Part shown: piece after piece, positions 55,811 through 64,000 of the stretch
Position numbering within the stretch: the stretch's first letter is position 1
Layout: every line of letters begins with the position of its first letter
Assembly (NCBI GenBank): GCA_026008535.1
Contig: BRKX01000007.1
Coordinates: forward strand, 54,177,001-54,241,000
DNA length: 64,000 nucleotides
DNA from: Perilla frutescens
Taxonomy: Eukaryota > Streptophyta > Magnoliopsida > Lamiales > Lamiaceae
Direction: 5' to 3'
Translations under genes and position numbers: made by a program
Notes under the pieces: model-generated
What the model was told of the DNA's origin: nothing
The model's input: the letters and a program-made list of their open reading frames with translations, nothing else
Databases searched by the model: none

Positions 55811-56690
55811 TGGTGTCTTGTCATGTGCGCTGATCTTGAGCTTGTCTAGATCTTCCCTGTGGCCATTTTCCTTTGACTTCATGAGCTCTGTCGCTCTTGT
55901 AGTATGGCCAGTTTGTAAACCAGTCGTAATTAGAGTTTGTCCTTGGTTCATTCTTTGAATCCAAGTACTCATTATATAGAGTTGCAAAGTCGGATGGAGG
56001 GAACTTTTCTAGGGGAATCGGAACGTGTTGGCTTCCTCGATACAGCTTTGTATGCATGTTTCTCCTTAAGTCAACATCTCTTTTGGGTTCACTTGCTGGA
56101 TGTCTGTAAGGATAGACTGGCGGTGCAGTTCTGTACTAAAATTGATGCCCTATCTTGATGAGACTGTGATCCAAACTGAGTATTTCTCCATACTTCAATT
56201 GGCCGGTCAGTTTTGTTCATCTTAGACCTGTACTGAGCGTCTGGCCTTGGATAGACTGGTGATCTTTATCGAACTGACTGTCTCTGATGAGCTGGATGTC
56301 ATGGCTGAACTGATGACCTCTATTTATAGGCTGATTGCCTTTGCTGAGCTTGTGGCCTTTGCTGATAGGCAAACTTCCTATTTCGAGTTGGTGGCCTTCG
56401 ATGAGATGGCTTCCTCTACTGAACTGATGGCTTAGACTGAACTGAGCCTTTCAGTTGGGAGGATTGATTGAACCGCTTCGGCTAAATTGAAGGTATGTTC
56501 TCAGTTCTCTTATCTTCAATCTCTTGAACTGGTTGGGTTGGTACAACTTTGACAAAACCAGGAAGTGTTCCTCCTTGACTGGTTTGAGCAACTGCTTTTC
56601 CTTTTTCTGTAGCAGTGTACCTGTTGTATCCTAACCCTGGACTACCAGTTTCAACCCTTTGATGGCTTAGAATCTCATCAAGAGTTTGAG
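55811..56690 (-). pseudogene. SIRE2 gag linker with short repeats
   Basis: Low-complexity region. From 56450 to 56240 the translation has tandem-like units around GHQLEI, KGHKLSKGNQ and RGHQFSHD. 56057-55821 reads FATLYNEYLDSKNEPRTNSN and HEVKGKWPQGRSRQ. Stops interrupt it. Function unknown; corresponds to 4672-3767 of SIRE1. Confidence 0.6.
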
Positions 56691-56691
56691 A

Positions 56692-58152
56692 TCACTTTTT
56701 GAATTTGAGAGATATCTTCTCTATCTCCTGGATCTCTTGCCTGAGCTTCTTATTCTCAGCTCTTAGCTCATCAATTTTCAGTTTCAACTTCTCATATTCA
56801 GCTGACTGGGCTCCAAGTGATACAGTTCTATCATGATCACTTCTCAGTCTTTTGACCTCATCTCTTAGGTCATCATTTTCTTCCTTCAGTTGCAGATGTA
56901 TACATGATATTGTAGACAACTGATCTTCTAGAATTCTTAATTGTTCATTTAACTCATTGCTAGAAATGGAAGTTTCATGAATGTAATAAAAAGAGGTTAA
57001 GGAGTCACTTGTGCTAACCTCTTCTTCGTTGTCAGCCATGAGGCAGAACAATACCTCATCTTCAGAGCTGTAGCCATCGGAGTCAATTCCTGATGGATAA
57101 TCTGAGTCATCTAGCACGACGTTCTCTGTGTTGGCCATCATAGCATTTCTCTTGAAAAAGCTTTTCTTCACCTTGGCGTTCTTATCTTCAGGGAGCTCTG
57201 GACACTCATATATGTAGTGTCCTTGCTTATGACAATGGAAGCATTCTCCTATGCTTTTGTTGGCTACCTTGGGTTGTTCAGTAGAAGGCTGATTCCTCTC
57301 ACCTTTGGGCTCCTCATCAGTTTGAAGCATAACTGATGGTTGATCTCTGATCCTTTTGAGCTTCTCGAGCAGCATGGCAAATGACTGGATCTGGTCATTG
57401 ATATCTTCAGTCAGGCTCTCTTTCTTCTCCACTGCTTCTCTCTTTTGATCAGTTGAGCCTCTTGGTTGTTCTCTAGCTGGAGAACTTCTTGGCCAGAAGA
57501 TATTTCTTCCTCGAGTTTCTCTAAACTGATTTCGCTCTCCATAGAAAGCTGCATCCTGGACTGATGATGTAGATACCTCCCTTTTTTGGTTCAGGCTATA
57601 CTCGTGGGCCTTAAAGGACCCGAAAAGTTCTATTGGGATGATGCTGCTCAAGTCTCTTGACTTCTTTGTAGCAATCACCTTCATATTCCATTCCTCTATG
57701 AGATTGTCTAAGATTTTGGAGTTCATCTCACTATTGGGATATGTCCTATCCATATTGTTCATCTCGCTGATGATTCTGAGAAATCTTATCTCAAAGCTTG
57801 AGATGGTTTCATCTGAGTGCATTTTGAATGACTCATATCTATCCACTGCCAGTTGGAGCTTGTTTCCTTTAATGGTCTCGGACTCTTTGCATAGGTCTGT
57901 AAGTAAGTCCCATATCTCCTTGGCAGTGCCACAAATCTTTATGTCCTTCATAATTATGATTGGACCCTCCTCGATAACTTTCCACATGTTTTTGTGGATT
58001 GAGTAGAGATGCGTCTTCATTCTCCTGCTCCAGTTATCGTAGTTCTCCACTAAAAAAATAGGTAGCTTATTGTTTCCTATAGCTGACAGATTAGCACAGA
58101 TAATAAGATCTGATTCAGTTAATCTGTAAAAATGGCTAATCCTTAGAATCAA
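56692..58152 (-). CDS. SIRE2 gag (486 codons, open)
   Basis: Longest open coding frame in the window. Residues about 33-50 ENYDNWSRRMKTHL, 75-190 UBN2-type gag core (AKEIWDLLTDL, LAVDRYESFKM, ELFGSFKAHEYSLN), 225-300 charged linker, knuckle CFHCHKQGHYIYEC at 304-317, acidic Asp/Ser/Glu stretch to about 375, coiled coil from about 400 to the end (SNELNEQLRILEDQL, EYEKLKLKIDELRAENKKLR). It starts at 58152, right beside the primer site; the true start could be a later Met. About 45 residues after PIIIM are deleted in frame relative to SIRE1. Packaging function is intact in outline, but a gag with a deleted core segment may not assemble. Confidence 0.85.
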   Translation of the reverse strand: MILRISHFYRLTESDLIICANLSAIGNNKLPIFLVENYDNWSRRMKTHLYSIHKNMWKVIEEGPIIIMKDIKICGTAKEIWDLLTDLCKESETIKGNKLQLAVDRYESFKMHSDETISSFEIRFLRIISEMNNMDRTYPNSEMNSKILDNLIEEWNMKVIATKKSRDLSSIIPIELFGSFKAHEYSLNQKREVSTSSVQDAAFYGERNQFRETRGRNIFWPRSSPAREQPRGSTDQKREAVEKKESLTEDINDQIQSFAMLLEKLKRIRDQPSVMLQTDEEPKGERNQPSTEQPKVANKSIGECFHCHKQGHYIYECPELPEDKNAKVKKSFFKRNAMMANTENVVLDDSDYPSGIDSDGYSSEDEVLFCLMADNEEEVSTSDSLTSFYYIHETSISSNELNEQLRILEDQLSTISCIHLQLKEENDDLRDEVKRLRSDHDRTVSLGAQSAEYEKLKLKIDELRAENKKLRQEIQEIEKISLKFKK

Positions 58153-58154
58153 CC

Positions 58155-58166
58155 GCTCTTATACTA
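58155..58166 (-). promoter_or_regulatory. SIRE2 primer-binding site (mutated)
   Basis: Minus strand TAGTATAAGAGC, two changes from TGGTATCAGAGC. Confidence 0.8.
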
Positions 58167-58168
58167 CT

Positions 58169-60217
58169 TGTTGGCCCCAGGGCAAGTCAGAATCAGTTTA
58201 GAGGAAATGGGGGTGAATAAACTAATCTAAAAACTTAATAATGACTACGGAATATTCAGGGCCCTTTTGACTCGCTAAGTTATCCATGCTGTTAGGAGAT
58301 CAGTTGAGATGATTAGCTAGCTCAGAGTTCTGTGTGTGCTAGAGGTGTGCAGGTTAAAACATGCAACTGAAACTGAAAAGTAAAGCAGAGCACACAAGCA
58401 GTTTTATAGAGGTTCGAAGCTCAACTTCTACATCCTCTCTTCGTTCCGCAGAAGGGAAATTCACTATGCAAGTGTAAAGTTCCTTTACTACAGTTACATA
58501 GTGAAGACAGGTGTTGGACCTGGCAGTCGGTGACTTTTATGAGTCACGAATTCCTTTCCAACTGTTGCTGTCCCAGAAGAGATGAACCAACGAAGTAGCC
58601 TCCTTAGCCAGTTTCTGGGTGATGGCTCACACTTACTGATCTCAACTGCTGGCTGAGACTTTAGGTGCTATTGTGGTCTTTACAAGGTTTTAAATCTCTT
58701 TCGATCATCAATAAGACAGTCTTGAAACTGATATCAACTAATGTGCTCCTTTACGCATCTTCGGCTTGAGTTGGGTAGTTGATCTTTGTAGAACAGAACT
58801 GAGAGAGTTGCTCGGACTGGAATTCTTCAACAACTAGCTTGATGAGTGGAATTCTTCAACAACTAGTTTAAGCGTGACGCTTTAGAGCTTTGGCGAACAT
58901 CTTCGCTGAAACTCTATGCAGAAATTCTGAGCAAAAGTTCTCTTCAAGAGTCAAAAGTCACGGTCATCTTCTGGGTTGCTCATCTTTTATAGTTGAGTGG
59001 CTAGTGACCGTTGATGATCACTGTGTGATCATAAATGATAAAGCCGTTGAGGGGCTTTCATTTAAAGAGAGCCGCTGAGTAGCTTTTGTGCTTCTGACAA
59101 GATTTTAATCCAAGATCTCATTTGCATTAACTTCAAGATATTCTTGTTGGCTTTTCTGAAATTTAAATTTCAGTTATGGCTTTTGTCTTGATCCTCAGTT
59201 CTGGGCTTTGTCTGTCAGTTGGAATCTTCAGTTCCTTGTGTGTCAGCTCTGCGCATCATTTACAGTTTGGAAAGCTCCAGTTTAGATCGTCTTCAGCTGG
59301 CAGTTCTGGACCCTGGCTTGATGCTTTCTGAGCTCTAGTTTGGCTTGCTTCAGATGGCAGTTTGAACCAGTGTTCTTCAGCTGGTATTCCGGACTCGTGT
59401 CCCTGCAGCTAGAACTTTCTTGGACTGGTCTTCAGTTCGGGGGCTGGCGCTTCTTCAGTTTGACTTTAGAATTGAAGCGTCTTCAGCTGGTATCCTTTGA
59501 ACTGGTACTTCTTCAGCAAGAACTTCATTCTTCAGCTGGGACTTCTTGAGCTGGTATTTCCTTCAGCTCGGACCTTGGATTGATACACCCTTCTGTTGGC
59601 ATTCTTCTTCAGCTGGAATCTTCTTGAGCTGGTATATTCTTTAGCTCGGACTTAGTCTTCTCTGCAGCTGGTAACATTCTTCAACTGGGACTGTCTTCAG
59701 CTGGAACTTGGGCACCTCTGGGCTGGTGCCCCGAACTGGTAGCTTCAGCTGGTATTCTTCTTCAGCTGGAAATGGGCATTTCTGAATCGGTGTCTTCTTC
59801 AGTTCATAACTGTAAACTGATGGCATTTGGTACTCCAAACTCGATAGTACCTGTAACTTTTAGTTCATCTTGCTAATTAATCTAGTAAGCAAGCTACACA
59901 CTCTCTATTCAACAACTCTTGTGGCTGGACTTTTTTTCTTTTCTTTTCTCTCTTTTCTTTTCTCAGCTCTTGGCTGATTTCTCTCCTTTTTTCTTCTTTT
60001 TGATTTATTTTTTGTCTTTTCTTTTCTTTTTTTTCTTTTTCATTCCTCTCATATATTGATCATTTTCAGGCTTTGATAACTCAATTTTTTTATATGATCA
60101 TCCATAGTTTTCTGCTTGATTCTTGTTCAGTTCTTCAAGGATCTTTCCATATTTTGATATATTTTGACATCTCATCAAAATCCCAGTCAGGAAAACCCTT
60201 AATAGTTTTTCCTAACA
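58169..60217 (-). mobile_element. SIRE2 5' LTR (2,049 bp)
   Basis: TGTTGGCCCC to TTCCTAACA; collinear with the 3' LTR but with many substitutions and small indels, so the insertion is old. CAGCTG array 59290-59830 and polypyrimidine tract 59928-60048. Confidence 0.92.
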
Positions 60218-60222
60218 TATCT
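60218..60222 (+). repeat. SIRE2 target-site duplication TATCT (right)
   Basis: Matches 26048-26052. Confidence 0.95.
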
Positions 60223-61080
60223 AGCTGAGATCGAGACCTTGGGTGGAGATCTGGATGCCGAGTCTCAGATAGACATCGTGTTTCACAGTCTGTCCCTGAA
60301 CAGTTTAGTTTGAACTTAACATGATAAAGAATGATGTTACCTTATCTGAACTACTCATAGATCTTCAGGCGGCTAAGTTACTTCAGAAGGGAAATTCGGA
60401 GGCACACCTAGCTGAAAATATGACGTCTTCTTCTAGTGCTAAAAAGAAAATGAGGAACGCACCAAAGAAAGATACAGAGGGGGCACCTAAGGTGAAGAAG
60501 CCCAAGATAAAGATTTCTCCCGAGGAATTTAAGTCAAAGACAAAGTGCTTCAAGTGCAGCCAGCCAGGTCACTGGAATGCGGTGTGTCCGAACAAGAAGA
60601 AGAAGGGTATGTCCCACACTCTTGTTGTTGAAACATGTTTAGCAACTTATTCTATTCAGTCATGGGTAGTAGATACTGGAGCTACTAATCATGTTTGCAT
60701 GTCTTTACAGGGGTTTCTGGTAAAAAGACAGCTGAGTGATGGGGAGATCATCGTCTACATGTGTAATACTTTGAAAGTGATGGTTGTTGCAGTGGGAGAC
60801 ATTACCTTATCTTTTAGTAGCAATAGGAGTTTAGTTTTAAAGAATTGTCTTTATGTGCCTGGTTTTAGGCGAAACCTTGTTTCGGTTTCTAAACTTTTTA
60901 TGCATGGATATTCAGTTTCTTTTGATAACAAGGTTGTTATCTATAGTGGTAAATGTTTCATCTGTTTTGGCACATTGGCTGGACATCTTTATTTACTTAA
61001 TCCCATGCTAAACACTACGTAAAAGCAATTACTGAATACATCGATCACAAACCCTAATAAAAGGAAAGAACCTTAGGAAT
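60223..61080 (+). pseudogene. copia B gag 3' part and protease
   Basis: Resumes after SIRE2: EIETLGGDLDAESQ, then the open block 60321-61022 with LSELLIDLQAAKLLQKG, Lys-rich linker, an intact knuckle CFKCSQPGHWNAVC, and protease WVVDTGATNHVC followed by SLQGFLVKRQLSDGE and YVPGFRRNLVSVSKL. A TAA at 61020-61022 and a TAG near 61075 close it. Unlike copia A, both zinc ligands and the Gln codon are retained. Confidence 0.9.
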
Positions 61081-61372
61081 TGAATCAAACCTATCTTTGA
61101 CATCTAAGGCTCGGCTATATTAACCTTAAGAGGATACAAAGGCTAGTAAATGATGAACCTCTGTCTTCATTAGTCCTAGAATTGTTCCCTTTATGTGAAT
61201 CCTGTTTGAAAGGGAAAATGACCAAGCGTCCTTTTAAATTAAAAGAAAATCGATCCGAAGGGCTATTAGATTTGATTCACTCTGACTTGTGTGGTCCTAT
61301 GTCAGTTCAAGCTCGAGGAGGGTATGAGTATTTTATCACACTCATTGATGATCACTCAAGATATGGATATAT
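61081..61372 (+). pseudogene. copia B integrase N-terminal part
   Basis: LGYINLKRIQRLVNDEPL, then CESCLKGKMTKRPFKLKENR (zinc region), LIHSDLCGPM with the first catalytic Asp, ARGGYEYFITLIDDHSRYGYI with the IDD segment. Broken off after YGYI by the CACTA-like end. Confidence 0.9.
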
Positions 61373-61539
61373 CACTAATACAAAAAAGCATTAAGACAAG
61401 ATAAGTCACACAACGGTTTTTAAATATTGTGTTGTCTTCATGCCTACTTAGACAAGGGTTTGTATAAAACCATTGTCTATGAGCCCATTTTTGGCTACAA
61501 CGGTTGATAAATAACCGTTGATAAGAATTTAATTAAATA

Positions 61540-62098
61540 AAAAAAACAAATTAAACATGGTTTCAGAAATGAAAATAGACGGAAACCCTCTTCCCGCTTC
61601 TCTCACTACGCTGCTCTTCTTATCTTCCCCCATCTTCTTCTAAATCCGGCGCCTTCTTCTTTGAAAGCTTCTATATTTTCTTCAATTACTCTTAATCGAA
61701 ATCAAAATGGAGAGTTAGATAAGATTTAAACCTAATTTTCACGCCACTTAATTCTCTAAGACAATCGCCAAATGCCGCAGAAAAATTGTGCCGAAAGTGT
61801 AAGCACTGGTGGAAGAAGAAAGCTTTTACTCAATTGACATCTTCGCCGTTCTCCCTGTCAAAGAAAACTAAGCTCAGGCGACCAGGTAATGAAAGTCGAT
61901 CTTCTATTTCTTCATTCTTCTCTGAGTCTTCTTTGTTTCTTTGCGATATGAAAGGGGCAAGAAGACAAACTTATGAGTTCAATTTTCTTTTGATTTTGAT
62001 TCATTTTATCCTACTATTTTTTTTTCATCATCAAACTTGTTGAAGCAAATAGGGTGTTGATGTTGCCTTCTTTTTCTATCTTCCGTTTTTGCCTTCAG
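61540..62098 (+). other. 5'UTR-like sequence of unknown gene origin
   Basis: Pyrimidine-rich CCTCTTCCCGCTTCTCTCAC style sequence, then ATGs with short frames (for example at 61771) and possible splice donor CCAGGTAATG near 61885. It may be another captured exon; I do not recognise its product. Confidence 0.35.
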
Positions 62099-63510
62099 AG
62101 GAGGATTTCTACATACCATATTACACATTGCAGTTGTTGACAGCCCTTCTAACAAATTCTTCATCTAGGTTACTTTCTTTTCTTTTCGTTCTAAAAAGAA
62201 ATTGACCCTCTTAAGATAGTCTAAGTGTATGTTGTTGGAGATGCTCACAGGAAGCTATTCTAACAATTCCTCACGGCATTAGGAAGCTTGTGTATATGCT
62301 CATGGATCGTGAGGTATTTTGTTGTTATTGGATCAAAATTTATTTGATTTTTAGCATTCAAACTGATGTTTAATTTGCACATCCATCTGTGTATTTAAAG
62401 GTTATACACAATGAGGCTTTGTTGCTTCTTATACACTTGACTCGGGAAGTTGAGGTAAGATTTTTTCTATATATTTATATTCATAATATATACTGCTGCT
62501 GAAAGATTTTTTAATATAATTCATTCTCTCTTTTATCCTGATATTCATTGTGATATTTGACTTTTAGGAGATTCAAAAAATTCTAGTCTTTGAAGGTGCT
62601 TTTGAGAAGATTTTTAGCATCATAAATGAGGAAGGTGGTTCTAAAGGAGGCGTTGTTGTACATGTGTTCAACTATTGGATTTATTTCGCATGCTTTATAC
62701 ATTAGTAATTACTGATTATTTTTGTGGTTAAGTTTTTGGCACTCTAGTTGTTTTGATCTCTTTGCTTTCTCGTGGACCTGTTTTTTTTTTTTGGAAAAAA
62801 ACATTTTACAAGAGAACATGTAATCACATTTTACAAAGAGAATTTGTATTCCTTTTGCTCTTCGTTCATTCTAACAGAATTGTCTGGAACTGTTAAAAAA
62901 TCTTCTTAGGAATAATGCCTCAAATCAGGTTTGTGCACACTTCATTATTTAATATTTCTCAGACATTTCTAATAACAGCTACATGAATTTTCTTACTGTT
63001 TCTAAGGTAATTGATATATGGTATATAGGTATTGCTTAGGGAGATAATTGGCTTTGATCCGCTGATATCAATATTGAAGCTTAGAGGAAGCACATATAAA
63101 TTCACACAGCAGAAGGTTAATTATATTCTTACTGCTAGTTGTCTTTTATTTTCTTTTATTAGTAAATGAATTAAGTGCTCATTCTAACTTTCTCATTCAA
63201 TGAACTCATTGTCAGTAGACAATTAATCTACTCAGTGTATTAGATACTATAACCTTGTTGGTACATGCTGAGCTACAAACTGATCCTGGAAAAGACTCCA
63301 ATGGGTTGACAAGTAGGACTATCTTGGTGCAGGTTTGAGTTAGATGTTTACATTCTCTCACTTAAAAGAATAAATCTTGGAAATATTCTACAATATTATT
63401 TTGCATTAGTCTCGTTAATAATTTTTTGGTAATTTTAGAAAAAGGTGTTGGGCCATCTTTTAATGCTTGGAGTTGAGAGTCAATTGGCTCCTATTGCTCT
63501 TCGTTGTATG
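62099..63510 (+). pseudogene. GC6/MAG4-like: GOLGIN CANDIDATE 6 / MAG4 (p115-like) gene fragment, 8 exons
   Basis: Eight exons with GT-AG introns, all open and in phase: 62099-62168 (EDFYIPYYTLQLLTALLTNS), about 62241-62313 (EAILTIPHGIRKLVYMLMDR), 62401-62454 (VIHNEALLLLIHLTREVE), 62568-62663 (EIQKILVFEGAFEKIFSI), 62878-62928 (NCLELLKNLLRNNASNQ), 63029-63115 (VLLREIIGFDPLISILKLRG), 63219-63332 (DPGKDSNGLTSRTILVQ), 63439-63510 (KKVLGHLLMLGVESQLAPIA). This is part of the armadillo-repeat head of the Golgi vesicle-tethering factor p115/Uso1 homologue. Upstream exons are absent and no following exon was found before 64000. Most likely a captured fragment; a real gene with a transposon in an upstream intron is the alternative. 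Confidence 0.85.
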
Positions 63511-64000
63511 GTGAGATAGTTGTTACATAATAATGTTTATTTCTGGTACTCTGAGTTTATCCTTGTATCTGCTGCTTTGCCATTCTCTCTGCCTAGTGCT
63601 ATTAAAAAGAGAGATTTTACTTTATAGTTGTAGATGTGGAAGCTTCTCTTTAAATGTCTTCCTTTTTTCTTTAAAAAAATATATTTCCAGCTTCACTATG
63701 AGCCATAAGGGTTCATTAAAACCATATGTGTGTTTGGAGTTCGTACTGCACTGAAAAACAAGATCAACTGTTTGAACTAAGCAACATTTTAGGGCTTAAA
63801 ATATGGTCTTTTGGCAAGGTGGTCAACTGTATGATATCTGAGACTGCCTTTATGATTACACAAACCAGAAAGAATTAGAGAGTGCATATTAGTTCTCAAT
63901 ATGATTGTAAAATACAGATCTGTTTATATGTGTTCTACTGAAACGTGTCCCTTCTAATGTAATTATTGGTTAATCTCATTCAACTCTCTTATAACTGCTC
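63511..64000 (+). other. sequence after the last recognised exon
   Basis: Intron-like AT-rich sequence starting with a donor GTGAGA; a short open frame at 63533-63754 has no known motif. No further GC6 exon recognised. Confidence 0.45.

Larger units (their letters stand above)
26053..60217 (-). mobile_element. SIRE2: 34-kb SIRE-like copia element with nested insertions
   Basis: Two related LTRs (26053-28153 as 3' LTR, 58169-60217 as 5' LTR) with TATCT on both outer sides prove one insertion event into copia B gag. Internal order on the minus strand: primer site, gag (58152-56692), linker, integrase end joined by deletion, RT and RNase H (55330-53496), extra ORF A (about 52860-51590), insertions (36790-51446 and more), extra ORF B (30265-28814), polypurine tract (28154-28168). 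Its own sequence is about 13 kb; the rest is later insertions. Confidence 0.9.
24147..61372 (+). mobile_element. copia B: Tork-like element split by SIRE2
   Basis: Outer element: LTR (24147-24791), second partial LTR (24792-25139), primer site (25142-25153), short leader, gag 5' part (25675-26052), then 34 kb of SIRE2, then gag end, protease and integrase start (60223-61372). A CACTA-like end cuts it at 61373. RT, RNase H and 3' LTR are not in the window. Confidence 0.85.
61373..64000 (+). mobile_element. CACTA-like element carrying host exons (right end outside window)
   Basis: Begins CACTAATACAAAAAAG inside copia B integrase. The first 150 bp hold repeated ACAACGGTTTT, TTGTGTTGTCT, AACCATTGTCT and an inverted repeat AACGGTT-GATAAAT-AACCGTT (61499-61519), like the subterminal repeats at 45240-45416. 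Beyond lies exon-bearing sequence. Element identity rests on one terminus plus subterminal repeats; no transposase is seen. Confidence 0.55.

Noticed and set aside
61786..62043. Cys/Lys-rich open frame upstream of the GC6 exons
   Set aside because: No recognisable domain, and a splice-donor-like site interrupts it; I treat the region as UTR or an unidentified captured exon.
62099..63510. Intact host GC6/MAG4 gene
   Set aside because: The N-terminal exons are absent from the preceding sequence and no downstream exon appears before 64000, so a fragment is more likely, though the window edge prevents proof.

Overview
The window looks like an AT-rich intergenic block of a flowering-plant (probably eudicot) nuclear genome. 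I base this on Ty1/copia and Ty3/gypsy retrotransposons with initiator-Met tRNA primer sites (TGGTATCAGAGC), a plant-type LINE with a C-terminal RNase H, CACTA termini and chromovirus chromodomains. I cannot name the species. I see no complete host gene; the only host-gene sequence is a multi-exon fragment of a GOLGIN CANDIDATE 6/MAG4-like (p115) gene at the right edge. Nearly all coding sequence is broken transposon pol or gag.

Layout, left to right. 1-1171: end of a large gypsy LTR ('LTR A' family, minus). 1172-2650: AT-rich sequence with a 21-bp tandem repeat and a Helitron-like end. 2651-7237: truncated SIRE-like copia, minus ('SIRE1'). 7238-13911: Tork-like copia, plus ('copia A'), whose 5' LTR is split by a 2.4-kb solo LTR with a perfect 5-bp target duplication. 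13912-c.20030: decayed Tekay/Del-like chromovirus, minus ('gypsy D'), whose integrase is split by a second solo LTR. 20030-23150: another decayed gypsy with primer site and LTR. 23150-24146: second copy of the gypsy D LTR. 24147-61372: second Tork-like copia ('copia B'), split in gag by a 34-kb SIRE-like element ('SIRE2', 26053-60217, TSD TATCT).

SIRE2 is itself packed with insertions: unidentified LTR-like sequence (30641-34463), an LTR A fragment fused to a CRM-like pol end (34464-36740), and two related small chromoviruses ('gypsy 1' and 'gypsy 2', 36790-51446) that share a middle LTR. Gypsy 2 carries a 5'-truncated LINE with a 17-bp TSD, and the LINE carries a solo LTR ('LTR B'). One path is therefore five levels deep: copia B > SIRE2 > gypsy 2 > LINE > solo LTR B. 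At 61373 a CACTA-like end interrupts copia B integrase, and from there to the window end lies the sequence holding eight consecutive GC6/MAG4 exons.

The least expected signals are arrays of tiny tetraloop hairpins (UUCG, UACG, GAAA and similar loops) in two different gypsy LTR families; intact GC6 exons inside a probable Pack-CACTA; loss of catalytic acidic residues by G-to-A changes in gypsy 1, with one of these losses shared by gypsy 2; and a 0.5-kb duplication carrying a LINE junction beside a CACTA end. Family names are from memory of motifs; exact subfamily, identity percentages and ages need alignment I could not run.
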